DNA of 64,000 nt, from the NCBI RefSeq assembly GCF_017901175.1, contig NZ_CP072793.1:2542001-2606000 (forward strand), read 5' to 3'. The translations under genes were made by a program, and so were the position numbers. Origin of the DNA: Thiothrix unzii. Lineage in GTDB: Bacteria > Pseudomonadota > Gammaproteobacteria > Thiotrichales > Thiotrichaceae. The notes under the pieces were generated by a model. The model made no database searches. It was not told the origin of the DNA and was given only the letters and a program-made list of their open reading frames with translations. Positions 36,306-44,968 of the stretch are shown in pieces; position 1 is the first letter of the stretch; the number at the start of each line of letters is the position of its first letter.

Positions 36306-37543
36306 TGGGCAATATCCTCGTTTCTAATCTCGGAAAAGCTTATAAACAATACCCCAATCGCTGGGCGAGGCTGGCTGAATGGATACTCCCATCCCATAAG
36401 CCTCGCCATCAACTGCACTGGGTATTACAAGGCATCAATTTCGCTATTTCTCCCGGTGAAGCTGTGGGTATTATCGGCATCAACGGAGCAGGCAAAAGTA
36501 CTCTACTCAAACTCATTACAGGCACAGCGCAAGCCACCACTGGCAGTGTACACATAAGTGGGCGGGTAGCCGCTCTGCTTGAGCTAGGCATGGGGTTCCA
36601 CCCTGACTTCAGCGGTCGCCAAAATGTTCTCATGGCAGGTCAATTACTCGGTCACAGCGTGGCGGAACTCATCCGCCTGATGCCTGAAATTGAGGCTTTT
36701 GCCGAAATCGGCGAATACATTGACCAACCCGTCCGAACCTATTCCAGTGGGATGCAAATGCGATTAGCCTTCAGTGTAGCCACTGCCCACCGCCCTGACG
36801 TACTCATTGTAGATGAGGCGTTATCCGTTGGGGACACCCATTTTCAACACAAAAGTTTCGAACGTATCCGCCAATTTGCCAAGGCAGGCACTACCTTGCT
36901 GATTGTTTCTCACGACAAAGCCGCCATTCAATCCATTTGCACCCGCGCAATCCTGCTGGATCAAGGCAGCGTGGCTCTAGAAGGCGAACCTGAAACAATT
37001 ATGGATTTCTATAACGCACTGATAGCCGAACGCAAAAACACAACGGTTACTCAAAAACAACTACGTGACGGGCGGGTACAAACTGTCTCAGGCACAAACG
37101 AAGCCAACGTCATTAAGACAACCTTGCTGAATGCAGCAGGTGTGGTCGTGGAAACAGTCAACGTGGGTGAAATCTTAACCTTATGCCTCAGTATACAAAT
37201 CCATCAGCCACTGCCACGCATGATCGTAGGCTATTTGATCAAAGACCGCCTAGGACAAACCATCTATGGTACCAATACCCATCACATGGATAAACCATTG
37301 AATGACGTGAATGCAGGGGACTCAGTAGAATACCACTTCACCTTCCCTGCCAATTTAGGCCCTGGGCATTACTCTATCACTACTGCTTTGACCGATCACG
37401 AAACGCATTTGGGCAACAATTACGAATGGCGGGACTTGGCACTGCTTTTCACAGTAGTCAACATCGATAAGCCCATTTTCACGGGCTGTACTTGGCTCGA
37501 ACCACGCATTACCCTACACAGGAATCCCCATAATGCTGGCTAA
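36305..37543 (+). CDS. wzt: Polysaccharide ABC exporter ATPase with C-terminal sugar-binding domain (Wzt-like)
   Basis: This 412-residue protein has an N-terminal ATPase domain with Walker A GINGAGKST, signature YSSGMQMRLAFS and Walker B VLIVDEAL. A C-terminal domain of about 150 residues (about 255-405) with a beta-sandwich pattern (IVGYLIKDRLGQTIYGTNT) is the Wzt-C module that recognises the modified non-reducing end of the exported glycan. The terminal modification is often methylation or phosphorylation, which fits the methyltransferase genes immediately downstream. Overlaps next gene by 11 bases. Confidence 0.93.
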   Translation: MGNILVSNLGKAYKQYPNRWARLAEWILPSHKPRHQLHWVLQGINFAISPGEAVGIIGINGAGKSTLLKLITGTAQATTGSVHISGRVAALLELGMGFHPDFSGRQNVLMAGQLLGHSVAELIRLMPEIEAFAEIGEYIDQPVRTYSSGMQMRLAFSVATAHRPDVLIVDEALSVGDTHFQHKSFERIRQFAKAGTTLLIVSHDKAAIQSICTRAILLDQGSVALEGEPETIMDFYNALIAERKNTTVTQKQLRDGRVQTVSGTNEANVIKTTLLNAAGVVVETVNVGEILTLCLSIQIHQPLPRMIVGYLIKDRLGQTIYGTNTHHMDKPLNDVNAGDSVEYHFTFPANLGPGHYSITTALTDHETHLGNNYEWRDLALLFTVVNIDKPIFTGCTWLEPRITLHRNPHNAG

Positions 37544-38453
37544 ACTCACCAACTGGCTCCTTGGCCTCTTTGGCATTACCGCCATCCGGCAGGCGACACT
37601 CAAACGGCTAATGGAACAGCAAGGCACAGAAAAACCGCTTGACGGACTAACAGCAACGCTTCAAGCCATGAAAATCATGGCAAACCAGAACCAGCGGCAA
37701 CTTTTACACCACCAAATCAGCGTCAAATGGGATATGGTTGACCTACTTGAGCGGCAACGCCCCCCCCGTAGCCATATGACTTGCCCATTGTGCGGTCACC
37801 ACAATGAGGTCAGCGCGTTCAATGAGTGGGTGACTGCCTGCATTTTTGGGGGAGGCACATTGACCCGCCACCAATGCCCCGAATGCGACCTCATTTTTGG
37901 GGATGAAAAAATGCTGCGGCTATCAGAAGCCGAGCTATCAAGGGACTACGAATGGCATTACCAACTGTTTACCGAGGGTGATTCCACTGCACAAGAAATC
38001 AGGGCTTTCCATGCCCTGCAACCCCGTAAAGATGGGATATATCTCAACTGGGGAGCCGGGGCATGGTCAAAAACCATCGAAAAACTACGGCAAGAAGGCT
38101 GGGATGTGTACGGCTATGAGCCTCACAACTCCGCCACCACTCACTCGTCCCATATCATTTCACGCATGGAAGAACTCGCCGCCATGCGGTTTGACGGCAT
38201 TTTTTCCAACAATGTACTGGAACATTTACGACACCCAGCACGCGAGCTGAGCATAATGCGCAGCCTGCTCAAAAGCGATGGGAAAATGTCTCATGCGACC
38301 CCCTGTTTTGAGTACCTCTACGAATTTACCCGCTTCCACCTGTTTTTCTACCTAGGGAAATCGCGCACCATCCTTGCATCACAAGCCGGACTTGATATCG
38401 AGGTCTTTATACAGGATGGTGAATTTATGAATATAATCCTCGCTCCAAAATAA
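37533..38453 (+). CDS. Class I SAM-dependent methyltransferase with N-terminal zinc-ribbon-like cysteines
   Basis: This 306-residue protein contains four Cys in two CxxC pairs (MTCPLCGHHNE and RHQCPECDLIFG, about residues 85-125), followed by a Methyltransf_23-like Rossmann domain (LNWGAGAWSKTIEKLRQEG, then FSNNVLEHLRHPARELSIM). It probably methylates the polysaccharide; by position right after Wzt it could add the terminal methyl that Wzt-C reads. A C8 run (37759-37766) lies in the N-terminal region. The start overlaps wzt by 11 bases. Confidence 0.75.
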   Translation: MLAKLTNWLLGLFGITAIRQATLKRLMEQQGTEKPLDGLTATLQAMKIMANQNQRQLLHHQISVKWDMVDLLERQRPPRSHMTCPLCGHHNEVSAFNEWVTACIFGGGTLTRHQCPECDLIFGDEKMLRLSEAELSRDYEWHYQLFTEGDSTAQEIRAFHALQPRKDGIYLNWGAGAWSKTIEKLRQEGWDVYGYEPHNSATTHSSHIISRMEELAAMRFDGIFSNNVLEHLRHPARELSIMRSLLKSDGKMSHATPCFEYLYEFTRFHLFFYLGKSRTILASQAGLDIEVFIQDGEFMNIILAPK

Positions 38454-38455
38454 CC

Positions 38456-39520
38456 ATGCCCTTTATCTCTTACGCACAAAACTTTGAAGATGTCATGCTT
38501 TGGCGTGCCTTAAAACACATTGAAAAAGGCTGTTACGTTGATGTGGGTGCGCAACACCCCATCATTGATTCGGTCAGCAAAGCCTTTTACGAACGCGGTT
38601 GGCGTGGCATCCACATTGAGCCAGTGCCCGCCTATGCGCAAATGCTCCGCCAAGACCGCCCGGATGAAACCGTACTGGAAATCGCCCTGTCCGACAGCGA
38701 GGGTATCCTTGAACTCAATGTCATCCCCGAAACGGGACTTAGCACTGCGGTTGCTGCCTACGCCCAACAACACCACGCAACCCGAGGGTTCGACCACCAG
38801 TGCCTACAAGTCACCAGTACCACGCTCAATGCCGCTTTGGCTCCTTGGGCAGGTAAAGAAATCCACTGGCTAAAAATTGACGCTGAAGGACTGGAAGGGC
38901 AAATCCTCAAAGGCTGGGACAGCACCACCCTACGGCCTTGGATCATTGTCATAGAAGCCACCATCCCCGGCTCATCCGAGACCGACCATGCTGCTTGGGA
39001 ACCCTTACTGGATACCGCTGGCTACCAATTTGCCTACTTTGACGGGTTAAACCGCTTTTACCTTGCACCAGAACACACGGAACTGGCAGCGGCCTTCGCC
39101 GCACCGCCCAATGTCTTCGACGACATCCATCTAACGGCAAACTCATCCCTATGCCTAGATGTCTTCAATCAAGGCGAAGCCCGTACCGCACAAGCCGAAG
39201 CCCGTGCCGCACAAGCCGAAGCCCGTGCCGCACAAGCCGAAGCCCGTGCCGCACAAGCCGAAGCGTATATCCGCAACCTAATAAACAGCCGCTCATGGCG
39301 CATTACCCGCCCATTACGCCAATCAACAGCAATGGCACAACGCATCAAGACAGTCTTTAGGCTCGGCAAACAACCGTCGTCGAAGGCTCTTGGTAACTGG
39401 CCGACCAGTGCCCCGCCCCCCATCAGTGGTGGCATATCAACAGCAGCACGGCTTTCGCCCCGTGCTGCCCGCCTCTACGCAGCACTCAAACAAGCCATCA
39501 GCACCGGAGGAAAACCCTGA
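38456..39520 (+). CDS. FkbM family methyltransferase with C-terminal heptad repeats
   Basis: This 354-residue protein has an N-terminal FkbM domain (FEDVMLWRAL, GCYVDVGAQHP, IHIEPVPAYAQML; then WLKIDAEGLEGQILKGWD), an O-methyltransferase fold. Residues about 241-268 are four near-identical heptads (EARAAQA), a predicted coiled coil, then YIRNLINSRSWRITRPLR, a segment often found at the end of multi-domain glycosyltransferases and methyltransferases. The coiled coil may tether it to a partner. The start is two bases after the upstream stop, and its stop overlaps the next start by one base. Confidence 0.85.
   Translation: MPFISYAQNFEDVMLWRALKHIEKGCYVDVGAQHPIIDSVSKAFYERGWRGIHIEPVPAYAQMLRQDRPDETVLEIALSDSEGILELNVIPETGLSTAVAAYAQQHHATRGFDHQCLQVTSTTLNAALAPWAGKEIHWLKIDAEGLEGQILKGWDSTTLRPWIIVIEATIPGSSETDHAAWEPLLDTAGYQFAYFDGLNRFYLAPEHTELAAAFAAPPNVFDDIHLTANSSLCLDVFNQGEARTAQAEARAAQAEARAAQAEARAAQAEAYIRNLINSRSWRITRPLRQSTAMAQRIKTVFRLGKQPSSKALGNWPTSAPPPISGGISTAARLSPRAARLYAALKQAISTGGKP
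39176..39259 (+). repeat. Four 21-bp in-frame tandem repeats (heptad coding)
   Basis: Four consecutive 21-bp units (39176-39196, 39197-39217, 39218-39238, 39239-39259) begin GAAGCCCGTGCCGCAC, with one substitution in the first (GTACCG). Each encodes EARAAQA (EARTAQA in the first). Copy number changes would lengthen or shorten the coiled coil without frameshift. Confidence 0.95.
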
Positions 39521-42027
39521 TGCGGATTGTCATTGACCTCCAAGGCGCACAAACAGAAAGCCGCTTCCGGGGTATCGGGCGTTACTCCCTGTCACTGGCT
39601 AAAGCCATCGCTGCCAATACCACCAACCACGACATTTGGCTGACTCTCAACACTGCGTTCCCCTCAGGTATCGACGCACTGCGTGCGGAATTTGCGGGAT
39701 TGATCCCACCAGAACGTATCCGCTTGTTTGCCGTACCGACACCAATCGCGGAAAACGCTCTTGGAAACGCTTGGCGCACTCACACCGCCGAGCTAATCCG
39801 TGAACATTTTTTACAACAACTACAACCTGATATTGTGCTTATCACCAGCCTGTTTGAAGGCTACTTGGACGATGCCAGCACTGCCGTTGGCGCAATCGCA
39901 TCCCCTTTCCGTACAGTTGTGGTGCTGTACGACCTAATCCCTTGGTTGAACCCCGACACCTACCTGTCTACTGTTAGCAGCAGACAATATTATGAACGCA
40001 AGCTACAATCACTCCAAAAAGCGGATATGTTGCTGGCGATTTCAGCCCATTCACGCCAAGAAGCGATCAGTACACTGAGCCTCTCCCCTGAGCGTGTCAT
40101 TAATATCTCAACCGCTGCCAACGCATGTTTCAAGCCATGTCCAGAACCGGAATCAGTGCTGACGACGTTGCGTCAACGCTTGGGCATTACCCGCGATATT
40201 ATCCTGTACGCACCAGGTGGCTTTGATCCGCGTAAAAACCTTGACGGTCTGATCGCCGCCTACGGTTTATTACCCCCCACACTACGCCGTCAACACCAAC
40301 TGGTCATCGCCAGCAAATCCAGTGAAGGCTTAGACCGACAACTGCGGCAATACAGCAAACAGGCCGGACTAGCCAATAGTGAGCTGATCCTTGCCGGTCA
40401 CGTGGAAGAATCCGAACTGGTCGCCTTGTACACTGCTGCCACCCTGTTTGTCTTCCCCTCCAAACACGAAGGCTTTGGATTACCTGCCTTGGAAGCCATG
40501 ACTTGTGGAGCAGCAGTCATCGGTGCTAACAGCACCAGCATCCCCGAAGTCATTGGTTGGGACGCGGCTTTGTTTGACCCGCATTCTCCCCAATCCATCA
40601 TGGAAAAAATGGCTCAAGCCTTGACGGATGCTGAGTTCCGGCAACAATTACGCAGACACGGGCAACACCAAGCCCTGCAATTTTCATGGGATAAGACCGC
40701 CCAACGCGCCTTGCAAGCATTGGAAACCCTTGCCCCAGCCGCGCCGCGCCGCCAATGCCAAGCTGTGACGGAAACAGCCCTTATCCAAGCCATTGCAGCC
40801 ATCCCCCCGGCACTAGGTACACCCAGTGAGCGCGACCTGCTGCAAACCGCCGAAACCATCGCCTTCAACTTAGGCAACCCAACAGGACAGCAACTGCTGG
40901 TTGACATCTCCGACTTGGTGCGGCGTGATGCCAAATCCGGCATTCAGCGGGTCATCCGCAGTATCTTGCTGGAGCTTCTCAAAGCCCCCCCCCCCGGCAC
41001 AACTGTCAGACCCATCTACTTCGATGGCGTGGGCTATTGCTACGCCAATGCCTTTACCCATAACCTCGCCATCGGCACCCAAGACTGGGGCAGCCAAGAC
41101 ATGCCAGTTGGCTATTGCCAAGATGACACTTATCTAGATCTTGACCTCAACCTGCACATTTCCCCTGCCGTGCACAGCCTGCACCAGCAAATGCGCCAAC
41201 GCGGCGTGCGCCTCCACTTTATTGTCTACGACATCCTGCCTTTGCAGCATCCAAAATGGTGGCCACAAGGCATTGCGGAAACCTTCGGAGCTTGGCTGGG
41301 CAATATTGCCACCGTGGCAGATGGACTGCACTGCATTTCTGCTGCCGTTGCCAACGACCTGCGCGGCTGGTTGCAGCAGCACCCATCAGCCCGCCTGACT
41401 CAGCCTAGCATCCACAGCTTCCACTTAGGGGCAGACATTGAAAACAGCCTCCCTAGCAACGGATTACCCGACAATGCATCACAAGTACTAGCACTGCTAC
41501 GCAGTAAACCCACCTTTTTAATGGTTGGAACAGTCGAGCCACGCAAAGGCCACGCTCAAACCTTGGCGGCGTTTGAGTTGTTATGGCAACAACAAGCTGA
41601 CATCAACCTTGTGGTAGTGGGGCGGCATGGCTGGCTGGTGGATACTTTGGTAGAACGGCTACGTCGCCACGCCGAGGGCGGTCAACGCCTGTTTTGGCTG
41701 GAAGGTATCAGTGATGAATACCTGCAACAGGTTTATGCGGTCAGTACCTGTTTGATCGCCGCCAGCGAAGGGGAAGGTTTTGGCCTGCCGCTGATTGAGG
41801 CAGCACAACACAAGCTACCTATCATTGCCCGTGACTTGCCGGTATTCCAAGAAGTCGCTGGAGCATACGCCCATTATTTTCATGGCCTGCAACCACAAGC
41901 CCTAGCGACGACTATCCAGCAATGGCTGTCCCTAGATGTTGCAGGGCTTGCCCCCCAGTCGAGAGGGATGCCTTGGCTCACTTGGCAAGAAAGCACTCAA
42001 CAACTTATCGGAAATATCACACTATGA
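39520..42027 (+). CDS. Bifunctional glycosyltransferase with two GT4 domains
   Basis: This 835-residue protein has two complete GT-B family 4 domains. The first (about residues 1-385) shows GAQTESRFRGIGRYS, GGFDPRKNLDGLIAAY and SKHEGFGLPALEAMTCGAAV. The second (about 450-835) shows SGIQRVIRS, VGTVEPRKGHAQTL and ASEGEGFGLPLIEAAQHKLP. Two domains suggest synthesis of an alternating disaccharide repeat, as in polymannan O-antigen synthases. A C11 tract (40985-40995) lies in the linker, so single-base slippage would separate the two enzymes. It overlaps neighbours by one and 4 bases. Confidence 0.9.
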   Translation: MRIVIDLQGAQTESRFRGIGRYSLSLAKAIAANTTNHDIWLTLNTAFPSGIDALRAEFAGLIPPERIRLFAVPTPIAENALGNAWRTHTAELIREHFLQQLQPDIVLITSLFEGYLDDASTAVGAIASPFRTVVVLYDLIPWLNPDTYLSTVSSRQYYERKLQSLQKADMLLAISAHSRQEAISTLSLSPERVINISTAANACFKPCPEPESVLTTLRQRLGITRDIILYAPGGFDPRKNLDGLIAAYGLLPPTLRRQHQLVIASKSSEGLDRQLRQYSKQAGLANSELILAGHVEESELVALYTAATLFVFPSKHEGFGLPALEAMTCGAAVIGANSTSIPEVIGWDAALFDPHSPQSIMEKMAQALTDAEFRQQLRRHGQHQALQFSWDKTAQRALQALETLAPAAPRRQCQAVTETALIQAIAAIPPALGTPSERDLLQTAETIAFNLGNPTGQQLLVDISDLVRRDAKSGIQRVIRSILLELLKAPPPGTTVRPIYFDGVGYCYANAFTHNLAIGTQDWGSQDMPVGYCQDDTYLDLDLNLHISPAVHSLHQQMRQRGVRLHFIVYDILPLQHPKWWPQGIAETFGAWLGNIATVADGLHCISAAVANDLRGWLQQHPSARLTQPSIHSFHLGADIENSLPSNGLPDNASQVLALLRSKPTFLMVGTVEPRKGHAQTLAAFELLWQQQADINLVVVGRHGWLVDTLVERLRRHAEGGQRLFWLEGISDEYLQQVYAVSTCLIAASEGEGFGLPLIEAAQHKLPIIARDLPVFQEVAGAYAHYFHGLQPQALATTIQQWLSLDVAGLAPQSRGMPWLTWQESTQQLIGNITL
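40985..40995. repeat. C11 homopolymer in the two-domain glycosyltransferase gene
   Basis: Eleven consecutive C lie within codons for Ala-Pro-Pro-Pro, at the junction between the two GT4 domains. The frame is intact at this length. Slippage by one base would end translation before or within the second domain. Confidence 0.85.
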
Positions 42028-43046
42028 TGAAGCACGTGTTCAAAAGAGCCTGCCAGCGAGTATGCAGTGTATTAACGGATAACGCCAACAATGAGGCATT
42101 CCCGCTGCAAATCTACCCCGGTTATGAAGCGGGGGATAGCACCTTATTAGAGCAATACACCCCTGTTACTGCCAGTACCGATGCCACAGGTTACACCGAC
42201 GGATTCGGTGTCAGGACTTTATACAGTAGTGTACCTTTTGTACAACCCGGCAGCCTCAACCTACAACGCTTAACCATGCCACTCCCGGACGATGGCTTCC
42301 ATGCCGAGGGCATCGAGTACGTGGCAGTATGTGATGCGCTCCGGCGTAGTCGCGGCAACGCTAGTTTTTGTGCGGTTGAGATTGGCGCAGGCTGGGGGCC
42401 TTGGATTGGGTTAGCGGGTATACTCGCTTTACGCCAAGGGATCACCGAGCTGAAACTGGTGGGGGTTGAGGCATCCGCCAGCCGTTTCCAGCTCATGCAG
42501 CAACACTTAGTGACCAACCAATTACGCCCCTCTGCCACCACTGCGGAAGATGCACAGCTAGGGTCTAGTTTCACCCGCCTCTTTAACGGCGCGGTGTGGA
42601 CGCATGACGGCGAAATCTGGTTCCCAGAAGCGGCAGTGGATGACATGGGGGCAGCCGCCAGTGCCCATGCAGAGGAAACCGACTACCGGGGGACAACACT
42701 AAAACACAACGCGATACCCTGCCGTCGGCTAGACACTTTGTTGGATGGGCTGGGCGTAATCGACTTTATGCACATTGACATCCAAGGCGCGGAAGCCGAT
42801 CTGCTACAAGATCAGATTGACTGGGTGAATACCCATGTGCGCTCGCTGATGGTCGCTACGCATAGCCGCCCGATCGAAGGGCGGTTAGTGGAACTATTAT
42901 TTGCCCACGGCTGGCAGCTACACCGTGAAAAGCCTTGTCGGGTGGATTGGGGGAAAAACAGCTCAATTGTCGGTAAAACCTTAGTAGATGGCAGCCAATA
43001 TTGGCTAAATCCCACTGATTATCACTCATTATCGCGAAATAACTAA
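42024..43046 (+). CDS. FkbM family methyltransferase
   Basis: This 340-residue protein is called from ATG 42024, which overlaps the glycosyltransferase stop by 4 bases (ATGA). The methyltransferase fold shows FCAVEIGAGWGPWIGLAG (SAM loop), LVGVEASASRFQLMQ and DFMHIDIQGAEADLLQ, the FkbM hallmark. It probably methylates a sugar of the exported glycan. It is the last gene of the first block, followed by a 320-base gap with the promoter of the DUF4214 gene. Confidence 0.85.
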   Translation: MMKHVFKRACQRVCSVLTDNANNEAFPLQIYPGYEAGDSTLLEQYTPVTASTDATGYTDGFGVRTLYSSVPFVQPGSLNLQRLTMPLPDDGFHAEGIEYVAVCDALRRSRGNASFCAVEIGAGWGPWIGLAGILALRQGITELKLVGVEASASRFQLMQQHLVTNQLRPSATTAEDAQLGSSFTRLFNGAVWTHDGEIWFPEAAVDDMGAAASAHAEETDYRGTTLKHNAIPCRRLDTLLDGLGVIDFMHIDIQGAEADLLQDQIDWVNTHVRSLMVATHSRPIEGRLVELLFAHGWQLHREKPCRVDWGKNSSIVGKTLVDGSQYWLNPTDYHSLSRNN

Positions 43047-43160
43047 GAAATGACGTTTGTCAGAAAAAACCATCAAAGACTTGTGGACATAATCTTGCAC
43101 TGCCATAATCGCTTGACAACATCTGCGAGTGTTGTAATCTAGCGACAGTCGGACGGGTTG

Positions 43161-43189
43161 TTGTAATCTGGATACAGATGCAGTATTAT
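43161..43189 (+). promoter_or_regulatory. Putative promoter of the first DUF4214 gene
   Basis: TTGTAA (43161-43166) and TATTAT (43184-43189) are 17 bases apart. The start would be near 43196, leaving a leader of about 170 bases. A 10-base direct repeat GTTGTAATCT occurs at 43131-43140 and 43160-43169, the second overlapping the -35. The rest of 43047-43366 contains no gene that I can see. Confidence 0.45.
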
Positions 43190-43254
43190 CTAGGCGATCC
43201 TAAGGATGTAATGCAATATCATCAGGGACATGTTTAGAAAATGCACCTAAATTC

Positions 43255-43269
43255 GTACTAGAATAGTAC
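43255..43269. promoter_or_regulatory. 15-bp palindrome in the leader of the DUF4214 gene
   Basis: GTACTAGAATAGTAC has 6-base arms around a GAA centre. It lies about 100 bases before the start codon, either as an operator or as a leader hairpin. Confidence 0.4.
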
Positions 43270-43366
43270 TTAGTTAAGTGAACAATGCAATTTACTTTTC
43301 GAGAAAGATTGTCTACGCTTACTACCGTCGAGACCATTGTTTCAACCAAATTGGAGTTAAATAATT

Positions 43367-44968
43367 ATGGGTATTAATACCAATGCAGTCCAACGCCTGT
43401 ATACAGCTTACTTCAGCCGCCCGGCAGATCCGGTCGGCTTGGCTTACTGGGAAAGTAAGTTGCCAGCAGACAGAGCCGCAACTCAAGCAGAACTGACCAC
43501 TTTGGCGCATAGTGGCTTCAGTGCTTCCACCGAGTTCAGCAATATGTATACCGGCCTGACCAATGCACAAATTGTTCAGTTAGCCTACCAAAATTTGTTC
43601 GGTCGCTCTGCGGAACCCGCAGGCGAAGTTTACTGGGCAGCACGTTTAGCCAGTGGTGCTGAAACCTTCGCAGGTTTAGTGCTGCAACTGACCTACAGTG
43701 CTCAAGGCACTGACGCTACCGCGATTGCCAGCAAACTGAGCGCAGCTACAGCGTTCACCGCAGCACTGGACACCACAGCTGAGATCACTGGCTACGCAGG
43801 CACAGGTTCTTCTGCTTCCGCACGCGGCTGGTTAGCTACTGTTACTGATGCAGCGACACTGGCGACTGCAACGGCTGCTGCCACGTTGAATGCTGCTGTA
43901 GCTGCTGCTGTGGCTGCTGGCTCAACTGACGGCGGTGGCACCACGCCCAACGGCACTACGTTCACCCTCACCAACGGCACAGACAATGCAACCGCTAACG
44001 TCTTCAATGCCAGCTTGGTTTATACCCCAGCAGGCAACGCACGCATCAACGCACTGCAAGATGAAGACACCCTGACTGGCGCGGGCGTTAACGCAACCCT
44101 GAATGCCACTTTAGGCAATATTGATGGCTTGAACGCAGGCGCGCAAGGCACGATCGTTACCCCTAAGCTCAGCGGCATCTCAACCGTTAACGTGGCTTTC
44201 ACTGGCTCTGGTGCTGGCGCGGTTAACGAACTTGACCTGCAAGACTCTACTGCGCCAACAGCGGTCAATATCACCCGCGTGAGCGATGGTATTGCTACTG
44301 CGACTGTTGACAACATGAAGGCTGTGCCGACTACGATGTCCCTCACGGACTCCAACAACGCACAACAAAACGTTTCCTTCCTGTTCACTAACGGCGGGGC
44401 TTCTGGTGCGGCAGATGCCAGCACTATGACACTGAGCAACGTCAACGTTGCCACACTGACTGTGCAAGAAAACGTGAGTGACGGCACGGTGGATCAAGGC
44501 ATTGAGTCTTTGACGCTGGTTTCTTCTGGTTCTGCTAACACCATCACCACTTTACGTGCAGAAGACCTGCAAACATTGACCATCAACGGTAGCCAGAACA
44601 TGACTATCGGCGGTCAAACCAACGTAGCAGGCTCACTGACCACAGTGGCGGCGGGTGCTTTGACTGGCAACTTGACCTTCACACTGGCTAATGGCGTGAT
44701 GACTGCCACCCCAGACGGCGCATCTAACGGCAACGTCGCATTCTCCCTGACCAGCGGCACTGGCAATGACTCTATCCGCGTTAGTGAGCAAATCGGCACT
44801 AATGACAGCATCGCTACCGGTGCTGGCACTGATACCCTGCGCCTGAGCAACGGCACTGCCGCGACACTTGACACCATCGCCCTCAATACCGCTGGCAACA
44901 ATGTCACTGGCGTTGAGAACATCCAGTTGTGGAACACTGATACTACTTCTGGCGGGGCAGGTGCTTGA
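43367..44968 (+). CDS. DUF4214 surface protein, N-terminal part (frameshifted gene)
   Basis: These are the first 533 residues of a large secreted protein that continues in another frame from about 44958. Residues 1-100 carry the DUF4214 domain ([20 protein letters not shown], then [20 protein letters not shown]). After about residue 190 the protein is Ala/Thr/Gly/Asn-rich beta-repeat sequence. There is no N-terminal signal peptide, as expected for type I secretion. The frame stops at 44966-44968 because of one extra base at a G4 run (44954-44957); removing one G restores [21 protein letters not shown] lies 12 bases before the start. Confidence 0.8.
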   Translation: MGINTNAVQRLYTAYFSRPADPVGLAYWESKLPADRAATQAELTTLAHSGFSASTEFSNMYTGLTNAQIVQLAYQNLFGRSAEPAGEVYWAARLASGAETFAGLVLQLTYSAQGTDATAIASKLSAATAFTAALDTTAEITGYAGTGSSASARGWLATVTDAATLATATAAATLNAAVAAAVAAGSTDGGGTTPNGTTFTLTNGTDNATANVFNASLVYTPAGNARINALQDEDTLTGAGVNATLNATLGNIDGLNAGAQGTIVTPKLSGISTVNVAFTGSGAGAVNELDLQDSTAPTAVNITRVSDGIATATVDNMKAVPTTMSLTDSNNAQQNVSFLFTNGGASGAADASTMTLSNVNVATLTVQENVSDGTVDQGIESLTLVSSGSANTITTLRAEDLQTLTINGSQNMTIGGQTNVAGSLTTVAAGALTGNLTFTLANGVMTATPDGASNGNVAFSLTSGTGNDSIRVSEQIGTNDSIATGAGTDTLRLSNGTAATLDTIALNTAGNNVTGVENIQLWNTDTTSGGAGA

